From the NCBI RefSeq assembly GCF_039543525.1, contig NZ_BAABJX010000005.1:1-64000 (forward strand): a DNA stretch of 64,000 nt, in the 5' to 3' direction. This document shows, piece after piece, positions 17,551 to 27,172 of this stretch. A model generated the notes under the pieces. It was not told the DNA's origin. It saw only the letters and a program-made list of their open reading frames with translations, and did not search any database. This stretch comes from Algivirga pacifica. GTDB taxonomy: Bacteria > Bacteroidota > Bacteroidia > Cytophagales > Flammeovirgaceae. The number at the start of each line of letters is the position of its first letter. Position 1 is the stretch's first letter. Position numbers and translations under genes: made by a program.

Positions 17551-18495
17551 ATGGGGAATCAGCAATTAAAAGGCTTGATCATAAAGTCCACGGGATCTTG
17601 GTACGAGGTCCTCAATGAGGAAAGCAGGGAAGTTTTTCGTGGCCGACTAAGAGGGAAATTTAAGGTGAAAGGCCTTAAAGTTACCAACCCGATTGCCGTA
17701 GGAGATTATGTGCTTTATGAGCAGGAAGAGGTAGAGGAAGAGACCGTAGTGATCAAGGATATTCTTCCAAGAGAGAACTATATATTGCGTCGATCAACAC
17801 ATAAAAAATGGCATGGGCATATTATTGCCGCCAATGTGGATCAGGCAATTATGGTGGCTACTTTGGGTTTTCCAAGAACCTCTTTAGGGTTTATTGATCG
17901 TTTTTTGGTTTCTGCCGAGTCGTTTAGGATTCCTGCTGTAATCTTATTTAATAAAACAGACCTTTTGACCGAAGAGGGAATTGCTTTTCAGGAGGAGTTG
18001 ATGGAGCTGTATGAATCTTTAGGCTATCGCTGTTTAAGTATTTCAGCATTAACTGAAGAAAATCTGCAAGCCGTAGAGCAGTTATTGGATGGTAAGAAAT
18101 CCTTGATTGCCGGACACTCCGGAGTAGGAAAATCTACCTTGATCAATGCGCTCTTGCCTCACGTAGAACAACGTACAGCGGAAGTATCGACTTATGCCAA
18201 TAAAGGCAAGCATACGACTACTTTTGCGGAAATGTTTGCCGTGGATGATCATGGTACTTTTTTGATTGACACACCGGGTATTAAGGAGCTGGGTATAATG
18301 AATGTGGAGGAAAATGAGCTAGGACATTACTTCCCTGAAATTCGGGAAGCCATGGAGTACTGCAAGTTCCACAATTGTACACATACCCACGAACCCAATT
18401 GTGAGGTCAGAAATCGCCTGGAAACAGAGGAAATTGCAGAGTCACGTTACATCAGCTACCTCAGTATTTTGGAAGATGATGATAATAGACGATAA
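17551..18495 (+). CDS. rsgA: Ribosome small subunit-dependent GTPase A
   Basis: 314 residues: an N-terminal OB fold, a circularly permuted GTPase (NKTD near 127-130, then the P-loop GHSGVGKSTLIN near 188-199, then DTPGIKELG), and a C-terminal zinc-binding region with CKFHNCTHTHEPNC. RsgA checks late maturation of the 30S subunit. Motif order and length are normal. Confidence 0.96.
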   Translation: MGNQQLKGLIIKSTGSWYEVLNEESREVFRGRLRGKFKVKGLKVTNPIAVGDYVLYEQEEVEEETVVIKDILPRENYILRRSTHKKWHGHIIAANVDQAIMVATLGFPRTSLGFIDRFLVSAESFRIPAVILFNKTDLLTEEGIAFQEELMELYESLGYRCLSISALTEENLQAVEQLLDGKKSLIAGHSGVGKSTLINALLPHVEQRTAEVSTYANKGKHTTTFAEMFAVDDHGTFLIDTPGIKELGIMNVEENELGHYFPEIREAMEYCKFHNCTHTHEPNCEVRNRLETEEIAESRYISYLSILEDDDNRR

Positions 18496-18587
18496 GGGTT
18501 TCCCGTTATGTTTATAATGTAGTTTATAGGGTCAGAAGGTGTTGGGAATAGAAATCGTTTTTTCTGGTTTATTTGATATTTTGTCTT

Positions 18588-18866
18588 ATGAAACAACACG
18601 TTATAAAAGAAAAGTTGGATCTTCCTCAATCATCATTAGTGGAATTTCTGGTCTATGATTATATGACCGAAGAACTAGGCGTCAAGTATAAGCGAGGAAA
18701 ACATAAGGGGAAGTTGAGGACCTATAAACAAATCACTAATAGAGAGTATCAATGGATCTGTGGAGAGGAGTCTGTAGGCAAAGCATTGATGAAAGTACTC
18801 TCAGAACACAAACGTCATGAGTCTGGTTTGTGGGATAAGTTCAGGCATGCATTGATTGGTGCTTAA
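18588..18866 (+). CDS. Hypothetical small basic protein
   Basis: 92 residues from the ATG at 18588; an in-frame ATG at 18573 would add five residues. The protein is rich in lysine and charged, with no signal peptide or membrane segment, and I do not recognise it. It follows rsgA by about 90 bases and precedes a long palindromic repeat. Confidence 0.6.
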   Translation: MKQHVIKEKLDLPQSSLVEFLVYDYMTEELGVKYKRGKHKGKLRTYKQITNREYQWICGEESVGKALMKVLSEHKRHESGLWDKFRHALIGA

Positions 18867-18902
18867 TAGAGATTAACGATCTCGTACAATTATTTTCAAA
18901 GG

Positions 18903-19172
18903 AATCAAGGGGCCTAACCTCTTTAATGAAGGCTGAGTAAATCTCCGCTATACTGCTAAATAGCTCTGTTGAATCGTTGAATTTCACCTCCGGTGAGTTG
19001 AATTGAGCTTTGCTCGTTGATTCGAGTTGAACCGTTGATTGAATATTTCAACTAACAATTCAACTCGAATCAACGATTCAACGAGCGAAGCTTAATTCAA
19101 CGATTCAACAGAGCTGTTTAGTAGTATGATGGGATTATTCAAACTTGATTAAAGAGGTTAGGCCCCTTGATT
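18903..19172. repeat. Palindromic element, family A, with perfect 25-bp terminal inverted repeats
   Basis: The ends at 18903-18927 and 19148-19172 are perfect 25-base inverted repeats (AATCAAGGGGCCTAACC...). Inside are arms AGCTCTGTTGAATCG / CGATTCAACAGAGCT, mini-hairpins such as CACC-TCC-GGTG and GAGC-TTT-GCTC, and a family B-like end word TTATTCAAACTTGATTAA. No gene is present between 18867 and 19318. Confidence 0.85.
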
Positions 19173-19177
19173 ATTTA

Positions 19178-19230
19178 TACCCTTGAATGAATTTCCTTTA
19201 ATCACTGAGTTATGAGACAGCCTCTTTTTT
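19178..19230. repeat. Solo arm of the repeat also seen at 32124-32171
   Basis: The stretch TATACCCTTGAATGA ... GTTATGAGACAGCCTCTTTTT closely matches 32122-32175. In reverse complement it reads GAGGCTGTCTCATAACTC, which resembles insertion-sequence terminal repeats. Here only one arm is found. Confidence 0.55.
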
Positions 19231-19232
19231 TG

Positions 19233-19240
19233 TACTTTTG
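19233..19240 (+). promoter_or_regulatory. -7 promoter box of pyrC
   Basis: TACTTTTG fits TAnnTTTG exactly, 79 bases upstream of the pyrC start. I could not assign a good -33 box. Confidence 0.4.
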
Positions 19241-19318
19241 TTCTCGTATAGCAATAAACACATTTAAACGGCAAGGCGAATGTCGCTTTGCATTTATCTT
19301 AAGTATTACTTTGTCATT

Positions 19319-20656
19319 ATGTTATCAATACTAATTAAGAATGCGAATCTTGTCAACGAGGACAAAATCACAAAAACTGACGTTTTAATCCGCGATGGGT
19401 TTATCTATCAGGTAGCGGCAGGGATTTCCGAAGAAGGCGTTGACCGTATCATTGAGGCAGAGGGGAAATACCTTTTGCCAGGTGTCATTGATGATCAGGT
19501 ACACTTCCGTGAGCCAGGACTAACACATAAAGGTGAAATTTATACAGAAGCAAAAGCAGCAGTAGCCGGTGGGATCACTTCTTATATGGAAATGCCCAAT
19601 ACCAACCCTCCTGCGGTAACGTATGATAAGCTAGAGGAAAAGTACAAGAGAGCATCTGATGTATCGTTGGCGAACTACTCTTTCTTTATGGGTACGACTA
19701 ACGAGAATATTGACGAAGTAAAAAAGGTTGATCCTAAGAAAGTTTGTGGTGTAAAGATCTTTATGGGATCTTCTACGGGTAATATGTTGGTAGACGATAA
19801 GGCTACCTTGGAAGGAATTTTCTCTCAAGTGGATATGCTGATCGCAACACACTGTGAGGATGATAATATGATTGCTGAGAACCTTGAAAAATATAAGGAG
19901 CAATATGGAGATGATATCCCGGTAAAATACCATCCTGAAATTCGTAGTAGAGAAGCTTGTTATGCCTCTTCTTCCAAAGCAGTGGAATTAGCAAAGAAGC
20001 ATAATGCCCGTCTGCATATCCTGCATATTTCTACTAAGGAAGAGTTGGACTTGTTCGATAATAGCATTCCTTTGAAAGAAAAGCGTATCACTGCCGAGGC
20101 ATGTGTGCATCATATGTGGTTCGGAAAAGAAGACTATGATACCAAAGGAACACATATCAAATGGAACCCAGCAGTAAAAGAAAAATCCGATGGAGAGGCC
20201 ATCCTGCAAGCCGTAATTGATGATCGTATCGATGTGATTGCAACGGACCACGCACCTCATACCCTGGAGGAAAAAGATAATGTCTATACCAAGGCACCAT
20301 CCGGAGGACCATTGGCACAGCACAGTTTACAGGTGATGCTGGATTTCTACAAGCAAGGGAAGATTAGTCTGGAGAAAATTGTAGAGAAAATGTCGCACAA
20401 CCCGGCAATCCTTTTCGAAATCGAGAAGAGAGGTTATGTAAGAGAAGGCTACTGGGCTGATTTGGTGCTGGTGGATATGGAAAAACCACAAACAGTTACC
20501 AAGGAGAACTTGCTATATAAGTGTGGATGGTCCCCATTTGAAGGACATACCTTCCCAGCAACAGTGACACATACTATTGTTTCCGGACATATTGCTTATG
20601 AAGATGGTAAGTTTGATGAGTCAGTGAAAGGAAAGAGACTAACTTTCGAAAGATAG
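19319..20656 (+). CDS. pyrC: Dihydroorotase
   Basis: 445 residues from the ATG at 19319; an in-frame upstream ATG would add 13 residues that do not fit the family. The metal ligands DxxVHFREPG and THCEDD, a histidine in HILHIST and the catalytic ATDHAPH are present. The enzyme cyclises carbamoyl aspartate in pyrimidine synthesis. This is the longer dihydroorotase type related to allantoinase. No other pyr gene is adjacent. Confidence 0.93.
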   Translation: MLSILIKNANLVNEDKITKTDVLIRDGFIYQVAAGISEEGVDRIIEAEGKYLLPGVIDDQVHFREPGLTHKGEIYTEAKAAVAGGITSYMEMPNTNPPAVTYDKLEEKYKRASDVSLANYSFFMGTTNENIDEVKKVDPKKVCGVKIFMGSSTGNMLVDDKATLEGIFSQVDMLIATHCEDDNMIAENLEKYKEQYGDDIPVKYHPEIRSREACYASSSKAVELAKKHNARLHILHISTKEELDLFDNSIPLKEKRITAEACVHHMWFGKEDYDTKGTHIKWNPAVKEKSDGEAILQAVIDDRIDVIATDHAPHTLEEKDNVYTKAPSGGPLAQHSLQVMLDFYKQGKISLEKIVEKMSHNPAILFEIEKRGYVREGYWADLVLVDMEKPQTVTKENLLYKCGWSPFEGHTFPATVTHTIVSGHIAYEDGKFDESVKGKRLTFER

Positions 20657-20663
20657 ATACTGT

Positions 20664-20825
20664 TTGTTGAACCGTTGAATCGTTGAATTGAGCTTCGCTC
20701 GTTGATTCGAGTTGAATTGTTTATTGAAATATTTAGTAGTATTCAATCAACACATCAACTCGAATCAACGAGCGAAGCTCAATTCAACTCAGCAGCTTGC
20801 TGCTGAAATTCAACGATTCAACAAC
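20664..20825. repeat. Palindromic mini-hairpin element, family A
   Basis: An imperfect palindrome starts TTGTTGAA and ends TTCAACAA. Modules include GAGC-TTC-GCTC on the left, its partner GAGC-GAA-GCTC on the right, and CAGCAG-CTTG-CTGCTG. Separators are GTTGA / TCAAC. It lies between pyrC and lysS. Confidence 0.85.
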
Positions 20826-20916
20826 CCCTATACTTTTTACCTATTACTTATTATCTATTACCTTTAATTTCCTATCTTGCGCAATTATTGGAAAAATATT
20901 ACTAATACCGTATAAA

Positions 20917-22665
20917 ATGCAAATACTTAGCGAACAGGAAATTCTCCGAAGAGAGAAAAGACAGCAGTTAATGGATCTTGGCATTGATCCTTATCCGGCG
21001 GCAGAATATGAGGTAAACGCCTATGCCAAGGAAGTGATGGAGAACTTCGATAAGGATGAGGAGAAATACCAGAAGGTATCTATGGCGGGCCGTCTGATGA
21101 GTGTTCGTCTGATGGGTAAGGCAGCTTTTGCAGAGCTTCAGGACAGTACTGGTAGAGTACAGATTTACATCAACCGTGATGAGCTTTGCCCTGGTGAAGA
21201 CAAGACGATGTACAATACTGTATTCAAGAAGTTATTGGACTTTGGAGACTTTATTGGTATTACAGGAAATGTGTTTAAAACACAAGTAGGGGAGACGAGT
21301 GTGAACGTAACTGGATTGACGGTACTTTCTAAGTCGTTGAAACCACTACCCGTAGTAAAGACACAAACAGATGAGGACGGAAATGTAAAAACGTATGATG
21401 CATTCTCTGATCCTGAACTAAGATATAGACAGCGTTACGTAGACATGGTCGTGAACGAAGGCGTAAAGGAAGTATTCCTGAAGCGTACGAAAATCATGAA
21501 CACCATGCGTAACATCTTCAATGAGCATGGATACCTGGAAGTAGAAACGCCGGTATTGCAACCTATCCCAGGTGGAGCAGCAGCCCGTCCGTTTATCACG
21601 CACCACAACTCATTGGACATGCCATTGTACTTGCGTATTGCCAATGAACTATACCTAAAAAGATTGATCGTAGGTGGGTTTGATGGCGTATACGAGTTCT
21701 CTAAGAACTTCCGTAACGAAGGAATGGACCGTACGCACAACCCAGAGTTTACGGCAATGGAGATCTACGTGGCGTATAAGGATTATATCTGGATGATGGA
21801 GTTCACCGAGAACCTATTGGAGCGTATCGCACTAGAGGTATTGGGAACAACAGACGTACAGGTAGGTGATAAGGTGATTAGCTTCAAAGCGCCGTTCAAG
21901 CGTTTGACGATGCGTGATGCTATCTTGGAGCACACTGGATTCGATATCAATGGAAAGTCGGAAGAGGAGTTGCGTGCCGCTTGTAAAGAGATGGGCATCG
22001 AGGTAGACGAGTCCATGGGTAAAGGTAAACTGATTGACGAAATGTTTGGTGAGAAAGGGGAGGAGCACTGTATCCAACCAACCTTCATCACAGACTATCC
22101 AGTAGAGATGTCACCATTGACAAAGCGTCATAGAGAGGACTCTTCATTGACAGAGCGTTTCGAGTTGATCGTAAACGGTAAGGAGTTGGCCAACTCTTAC
22201 TCAGAGTTGAACGACCCGATCGACCAGCGTCAGCGTTTCGAGGATCAGCTGGCATTGATGGAGCGTGGAGATGATGAGGCGATGTATATCGATCAGGATT
22301 TCCTAAGATCATTGGAGTATGGTATGCCTCCAACAGGTGGTTTGGGTATTGGTATCGACCGTTTGGTGATGATGCTAACGAACAATCCATCGATTCAGGA
22401 AGTATTGTTCTTCCCTCAGATGAAGCCAGAGAAATGGCCGACAGCCTCTTCGACAGAGCAGTGGGCTGCCATTGGCGTTGAGGAAGGATTAGTACCTGTA
22501 ATGCACAAGCTAGGATGCTATCAAGTAGAAGACTTGAAAGAGAAGCAGGCAGGGAAATTCATGAATGATTTTATTGGAATGAAGAAAAAGCTGAAGCTGA
22601 AAGAGATTAAAAACCCTTCAAGAGAAACATTTGAAGAGTGGATCGAGAAAGCAGAGCAGCTATAG
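20917..22665 (+). CDS. lysS: Lysine--tRNA ligase, class II
   Basis: 582 residues from the ATG at 20917; the longer in-frame start would read through a palindromic repeat and is rejected. An N-terminal OB-fold anticodon-binding domain (GRLMSVRLMGKAAFAELQD) precedes the class II catalytic core with motif 2 (FRNEGMDRTHNPEFTAME) and motif 3 (GLGIGIDRLVM). A C-terminal extension of about 75 residues follows, as in other Bacteroidota. It charges tRNA-Lys. Confidence 0.96.
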   Translation: MQILSEQEILRREKRQQLMDLGIDPYPAAEYEVNAYAKEVMENFDKDEEKYQKVSMAGRLMSVRLMGKAAFAELQDSTGRVQIYINRDELCPGEDKTMYNTVFKKLLDFGDFIGITGNVFKTQVGETSVNVTGLTVLSKSLKPLPVVKTQTDEDGNVKTYDAFSDPELRYRQRYVDMVVNEGVKEVFLKRTKIMNTMRNIFNEHGYLEVETPVLQPIPGGAAARPFITHHNSLDMPLYLRIANELYLKRLIVGGFDGVYEFSKNFRNEGMDRTHNPEFTAMEIYVAYKDYIWMMEFTENLLERIALEVLGTTDVQVGDKVISFKAPFKRLTMRDAILEHTGFDINGKSEEELRAACKEMGIEVDESMGKGKLIDEMFGEKGEEHCIQPTFITDYPVEMSPLTKRHREDSSLTERFELIVNGKELANSYSELNDPIDQRQRFEDQLALMERGDDEAMYIDQDFLRSLEYGMPPTGGLGIGIDRLVMMLTNNPSIQEVLFFPQMKPEKWPTASSTEQWAAIGVEEGLVPVMHKLGCYQVEDLKEKQAGKFMNDFIGMKKKLKLKEIKNPSRETFEEWIEKAEQL

Positions 22666-22782
22666 GTTTTGTTTGCCGCTTATTGGTGATCGTTTATTGT
22701 TTAATAGAGGATAACTTATAAGATTGCGTTGCAAAATATAGATGAGTCCTGTAGAGAATCACAGGATTTAACATTGTGTAAG

Positions 22783-22813
22783 AAGGGATGTCCGTTGGGG
22801 TGTCCCTTTTTTT
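22783..22813 (+). terminator. Intrinsic terminator after lysS
   Basis: AAGGGA / TCCCTT stem with GC-rich inner part followed by seven Ts. A smaller hairpin TCCTGT / ACAGGA lies just upstream at 22746-22766. Confidence 0.8.
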
Positions 22814-22910
22814 ATTGCCCATTTTGTAGAGGTACCTTATCAGGAGGTCTAATCATTTGATAAGTGATAAGTGCCGTAATACAAAAAAACGATTGCATAA
22901 ATAATGTAGG

Positions 22911-23591
22911 CCCTCGCCTTAGGCGCAATGCCGTCAACTTAAGTTAAATAATAGCACTGTTCACTCGTAGACGATGGGTTGAAAACCCACCGCTAAAAGA
23001 TTCTCAATCCCATAAATGGGAATTAGGTGCTACGTTCATTCCCATTTATGGGATTAATAATATCAGCGGTAGGCTTATTAACGTTGAATAAATAATCGTC
23101 ATAAATTGTTCCCCCAACTCTGCCTAGGGCTAAAGCCCCAGGCTCTTCAAGAAGTGCCACTTCGTGGCGATCTATTCTAACGTATCTTTTACAAAAAGAT
23201 TGAATTGATAACCGCAAAGCGGTATCTCTAAAAGAGCCTGGGGTTTATTAAGTTTGAATAAATAATCGTCATAAATTCTTCCCCCAACTCCGCCTAGGGC
23301 TAAAGCCCCAGGCTCTTCAAGAAGTACCACTTCGTGGCGATCTATTCTAACGTATCTCTCACAAAAAGATTGAATTGATAACCGCAAAGCGGTATTTCTA
23401 AAAGAGCCTGGGGTTTCAACCCTAGGCGGAGATGGAGATAACTATTGTGTCGGTTATTTATTCAACCTTAATTAACCCTAGGCGAGGGTGGAGATAACTA
23501 CTGTGTCGGTTAATTATTCAACCTTAATTAGCCTATCGTCTACGGGTGAATAGAAATCCTTAAGTTGACGGTATTGCGCTTCAGGCGAGGG
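22911..23591. repeat. Nested repeat island
   Basis: Outer 33-base inverted repeats (22911-22943 and 23559-23591, 30 of 33 matching) start CCCTCGCC. A second hairpin lies within (CCACCGCT / AGCGGT around 22999-23070, enclosing AATCCCATAAATGGGAAT and its inverse). Then come family B copies at 23078-23247 (3' truncated) and 23248-23471 (full), and a fragment at 23474-23527. No gene is present from 22666 to 23944. Confidence 0.85.
23248..23471 (+). repeat. Family B element, full copy
   Basis: 224 bases bounded by TTAAGTTTGAATAAATAA and its inverse. The internal sequence is nearly identical to the copy at 6486-6708 in reverse. It follows in tandem a truncated copy that lacks the right end. Confidence 0.9.
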
Positions 23592-23944
23592 TTCACGAAC
23601 CAATAACGTTTGCAATACCATATACAAAGATGTAACCGATAAACGAGACGTTCTATAAGTTGTAAATGACCATCCTCTTGATTATGACAATGTTAAGTTT
23701 TTTGTTTTGAAATGCGATTTATGACAAAATTTTAACATCTAATGAGGGGTAATGCCCAATTAATATTTTGGTGATTTTTTCAATTCCCTGAAATCTGTGA
23801 TAAAGTACCTTCCAATAAGCCTCATATTGTTCTTATGTATTAACGTGCATCTATGTGTATAACTTCAATCGGTTTGTAGATAGCTCTGAATAGAGAGAAT
23901 TACACAATAGGTGAATGTTTTTTTCAAACTTCAAAAACTTAATC

Positions 23945-26900
23945 ATGCGTAAATTATTACTTTTTACATTGCTGATTCTAGCGCAATTCTCCTTTGCGCA
24001 GGAAAAGGCGATCACAGGTATAGTGCAGGATGCGTCGGGCACTCCTCTACCTGGTGTAGTGTTGGTAGTACCAAATACGACGAAGGGTACGACTACAGGA
24101 ATTGACGGTAAATTTAACCTGACTTTGGCTCCTGAGGATAAGCAAATCGTTGCTCGTTTAGTGGGATACCAACAGCAGGTGATTGGGGTAGCAAACCTCT
24201 CTAATATTACAATTACTCTTCAGGAAGATGTAGAGACATTGGAGGAAGTAGTTGTAACCGCTTTGGGAGTAAGCCGTGACAAAAAAGCACTAGGTTACTC
24301 TGTTCAGCAGGTATCTTCTGAGTCAATGAACACTGTTGATCCTCTTTCTTTGGGTAACTCTATCCAAGGTAAAGTAGCAGGTGTTCAGATCAAAGGTGGT
24401 TCTGGTAACGTAGGTGCTTCTACAAGTGTGGTGATTCGTGGTAATGCTTCTTTGGGAGGTAGCAACCAACCACTTTGGGTAGTTGATGGTACGCCAATCA
24501 GCAACTATAACATCTCAAACTCTACAGATGGATATGACTTCGGTAACGGTGCGCAGGATATCAACCCTGATGACGTAGAGAGCGTTTCTGTACTAAAAGG
24601 TGCGGCAGCAACAGCACTTTACGGTTCAAGAGCTGCTAACGGTGTGATCTTGGTAACAACGAAAAAAGGTAAGAAAAAATCAGGTATCGGTATTGAGGTA
24701 AACTCAATGGTGACGTTTGATAACGTATATATTCTTCCTGAGTTCCAGAACGAATACGGTGGAGGTTACGAGCTAGAGTTCCCTACATTTGATTATGCTG
24801 CTTCAGGTTTAGGTCCTGAGTGGGAGAAGTTTGACGGTACGCCAGTAGTAGAAGCTGGTGCAGATGAGAGCTGGGGTCCTAGAATGGATGGGCAGCAAGT
24901 GTTGGCATGGCATTCGTTTGTGCCAGAGAGTGACACGTACAACCAAACAGTACCATTCTCTCCACAGCCTAACAACTACAGAGATCTTTTCAACACAGGG
25001 GTAACAACTTCGAATAGTGTTGCATTAAGCGGCGGTGATGAAACGTCTACTTTCCGTTTGGGATGGACTAACGTTACACAAAAAGGTGTTGTTCCTAACT
25101 CAAACATGCAGAAGAACACGATTACTTTCAGAGGAACAAAAGATCTGAATGATCGTTTGAAAGGATTCTTCTCAGGTAGCTATGTTTCTCAGCAGACGAC
25201 AGGTCGTACAAGATTTGGTTACTCTGGATCAGGTGATAACGTAGTAGCAGGTTTTAGACAGTGGTCTCAAAGACAATTGGATGTCGATAAGCTAAGAGAA
25301 CTTCAGTACTCTGATGCAATGGGACAGCAAGTAGGTTGGAATATGAGAAGCTTGACTGATGGTAGAACATACCTAAGATGGGCAAATAACCCATTCTGGA
25401 CTTTGAATAATATCTTCGCAAAAGATAGTAAGAACAGATTTTTTGGTAACGCAGGCTTGAGCTACAACATTGCAAAAGGACTGGATATTAAAGCAACTGC
25501 TCGTACAGACTACTATGGACTGCTTACAAAAACACAGAAAGGTACAGCTAACGTAGATGGTATTGCTAATGCTTATGCTGGAGAGTCTACACGTAACTCT
25601 TTTGAGAATAACTTTGAGTTGATCGCTACTTATAACGAGCGTTTTGGAGATGTTTCTCTTAACGTTGTAGGTGGTGGTAATATCCTTTACATCGAGTCTA
25701 GTGCGAGTTCAGCTTCAACAGCTGATGGTTTGATCTTGGAGGATTTCTATCATATTTCTAACTCAGTGTCTCCTGCAAATGTATTCAGTTCAGTTTACAA
25801 AAAGCAGATGAACTCTCTATTCGGTTCAGCTTCCGTAGGATATAAGGACATGGTATTTGTGGATGCTTCTATCAGAAATGACTGGTCATCAACACTTCCA
25901 GTAGATAATAATAGCTACTTCTACCCAGCGGTAAGTACTTCATTCATCTTCTCTGAGTTACTAGGTGATCAAGATATCCTTTCATTTGGTAAGCTGAGAG
26001 CAGGTTATGCAAAAGTAGGTTTGGATGCTGCTGCATACGGACTATACAAGACTTACGATGCAACTTCTTTCGGAACACTACAAACTTTCTCGGCAAACTC
26101 AGTATTGCCTAGTGGTTCTCAGCTAGTGAATGAATCAACGACTGAATATGAAGTAGGTTTGGAAACAAGCTTCTTCAATGGTAGACTAAGTGCTGAGGGA
26201 ACATACTTCCACAGAACTTCTTCTGATCAGATCTTGAACGTAACGCTTCCTTCTTCGACAGGTTATACAAGTAAAACAGTAAACTCTGGTGAGCTAGTGA
26301 ACAAAGGTTACGAATTGTTGGTAAATATAGTACCTGTTCAAACAGACGATTTCCGTTGGGATCTTGGGTTTAACTATACGGCTCTAACTTCTGAAGTAAC
26401 CAAGCTATTCGGAGACTTGGAGGAGTACAGAACGGCTTACTATTCTAGCTCAGGATGGGCTAATGCGGTAGTAGGAGAAGAGTATGGACAAGTAACGATG
26501 AGAAGAGGTCACGTATTCCATGAGAATGGTGAGCGTCTAGTAGGTGATAATGGTCGTTATGTATATGAGAATGTTCCTTACAGAATGGGTAGCTTTATGC
26601 CAGATGCAAATGGTGGTGTAACAACAAAACTTTCTTACAAAGGACTTACACTAAGTGCACAGATTGACTTCCAGGTAGGTGGTTTGATCTACTCTACTGC
26701 CAACAGATGGGCGTATAAGTCAGGTCTTGCCGCAGGTACTGTTGGCTTGAACGACAAAGGTAACCCTATCCGTGATGCAGTAGCTGACGGTGGTGGTATC
26801 AAAGTAGAAGGTGTAAACGAGGATGGACAACCAAACGAAACTTACATCGAGGCTTGGAGATACTTTGCTGATCAGGCTTACTACTTCACGCAAGAGTTTG

Positions 26901-27151
26901 TAGATGACGCAAGCTACGTGAAATTGAGAGACATGAAACTAGGCTATACACTTCCTTCTTCATTGACGAAGAAAATTGGTATTCCTTCAGCTTCAGTAGC
27001 GGTATTCGGTAGAAACCTTGCATTGCTGTATGACAATGCAGATGGATATGATCCTGAGCAGGTGATGTCTATCTCGAACACACAAGGTGTAGAGTCTGGT
27101 TCTATCCCAAGTACACGTTCGATCGGTTTCAACGTAAATCTAAAGTTCTAA
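23945..27151 (+). CDS. SusC/RagA-family TonB-linked outer-membrane protein
   Basis: 1068 residues from the ATG at 23945, where a signal peptide begins (MRKLLLFTLLILAQFSFAQ); an upstream ATG would put ten polar residues before it. A carboxypeptidase-regulatory-like domain (about 23-95) is followed by LEEVVVTALG, a TonB plug with GSRAANGVILVTTKKG, and a long beta-barrel ending in phenylalanine. With the SusD-like protein downstream it forms an outer-membrane pump for large nutrients. No glycan-degrading enzyme, FecR or sigma gene is adjacent, so the substrate (glycan or peptide) is unknown. Confidence 0.95.
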   Translation: MRKLLLFTLLILAQFSFAQEKAITGIVQDASGTPLPGVVLVVPNTTKGTTTGIDGKFNLTLAPEDKQIVARLVGYQQQVIGVANLSNITITLQEDVETLEEVVVTALGVSRDKKALGYSVQQVSSESMNTVDPLSLGNSIQGKVAGVQIKGGSGNVGASTSVVIRGNASLGGSNQPLWVVDGTPISNYNISNSTDGYDFGNGAQDINPDDVESVSVLKGAAATALYGSRAANGVILVTTKKGKKKSGIGIEVNSMVTFDNVYILPEFQNEYGGGYELEFPTFDYAASGLGPEWEKFDGTPVVEAGADESWGPRMDGQQVLAWHSFVPESDTYNQTVPFSPQPNNYRDLFNTGVTTSNSVALSGGDETSTFRLGWTNVTQKGVVPNSNMQKNTITFRGTKDLNDRLKGFFSGSYVSQQTTGRTRFGYSGSGDNVVAGFRQWSQRQLDVDKLRELQYSDAMGQQVGWNMRSLTDGRTYLRWANNPFWTLNNIFAKDSKNRFFGNAGLSYNIAKGLDIKATARTDYYGLLTKTQKGTANVDGIANAYAGESTRNSFENNFELIATYNERFGDVSLNVVGGGNILYIESSASSASTADGLILEDFYHISNSVSPANVFSSVYKKQMNSLFGSASVGYKDMVFVDASIRNDWSSTLPVDNNSYFYPAVSTSFIFSELLGDQDILSFGKLRAGYAKVGLDAAAYGLYKTYDATSFGTLQTFSANSVLPSGSQLVNESTTEYEVGLETSFFNGRLSAEGTYFHRTSSDQILNVTLPSSTGYTSKTVNSGELVNKGYELLVNIVPVQTDDFRWDLGFNYTALTSEVTKLFGDLEEYRTAYYSSSGWANAVVGEEYGQVTMRRGHVFHENGERLVGDNGRYVYENVPYRMGSFMPDANGGVTTKLSYKGLTLSAQIDFQVGGLIYSTANRWAYKSGLAAGTVGLNDKGNPIRDAVADGGGIKVEGVNEDGQPNETYIEAWRYFADQAYYFTQEFVDDASYVKLRDMKLGYTLPSSLTKKIGIPSASVAVFGRNLALLYDNADGYDPEQVMSISNTQGVESGSIPSTRSIGFNVNLKF

Positions 27152-27172
27152 AAAACTTAAGTCAGAGAGAAA

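Noticed and set aside
23023..23387. Two similar short open frames on the complement strand
   Set aside because: They are the translated family B repeat copies, hence the similarity; no independent evidence for coding.
22911..23591. Possible CRISPR array
   Set aside because: The repeats are long, few and palindromic, with no regular spacers and no cas genes.
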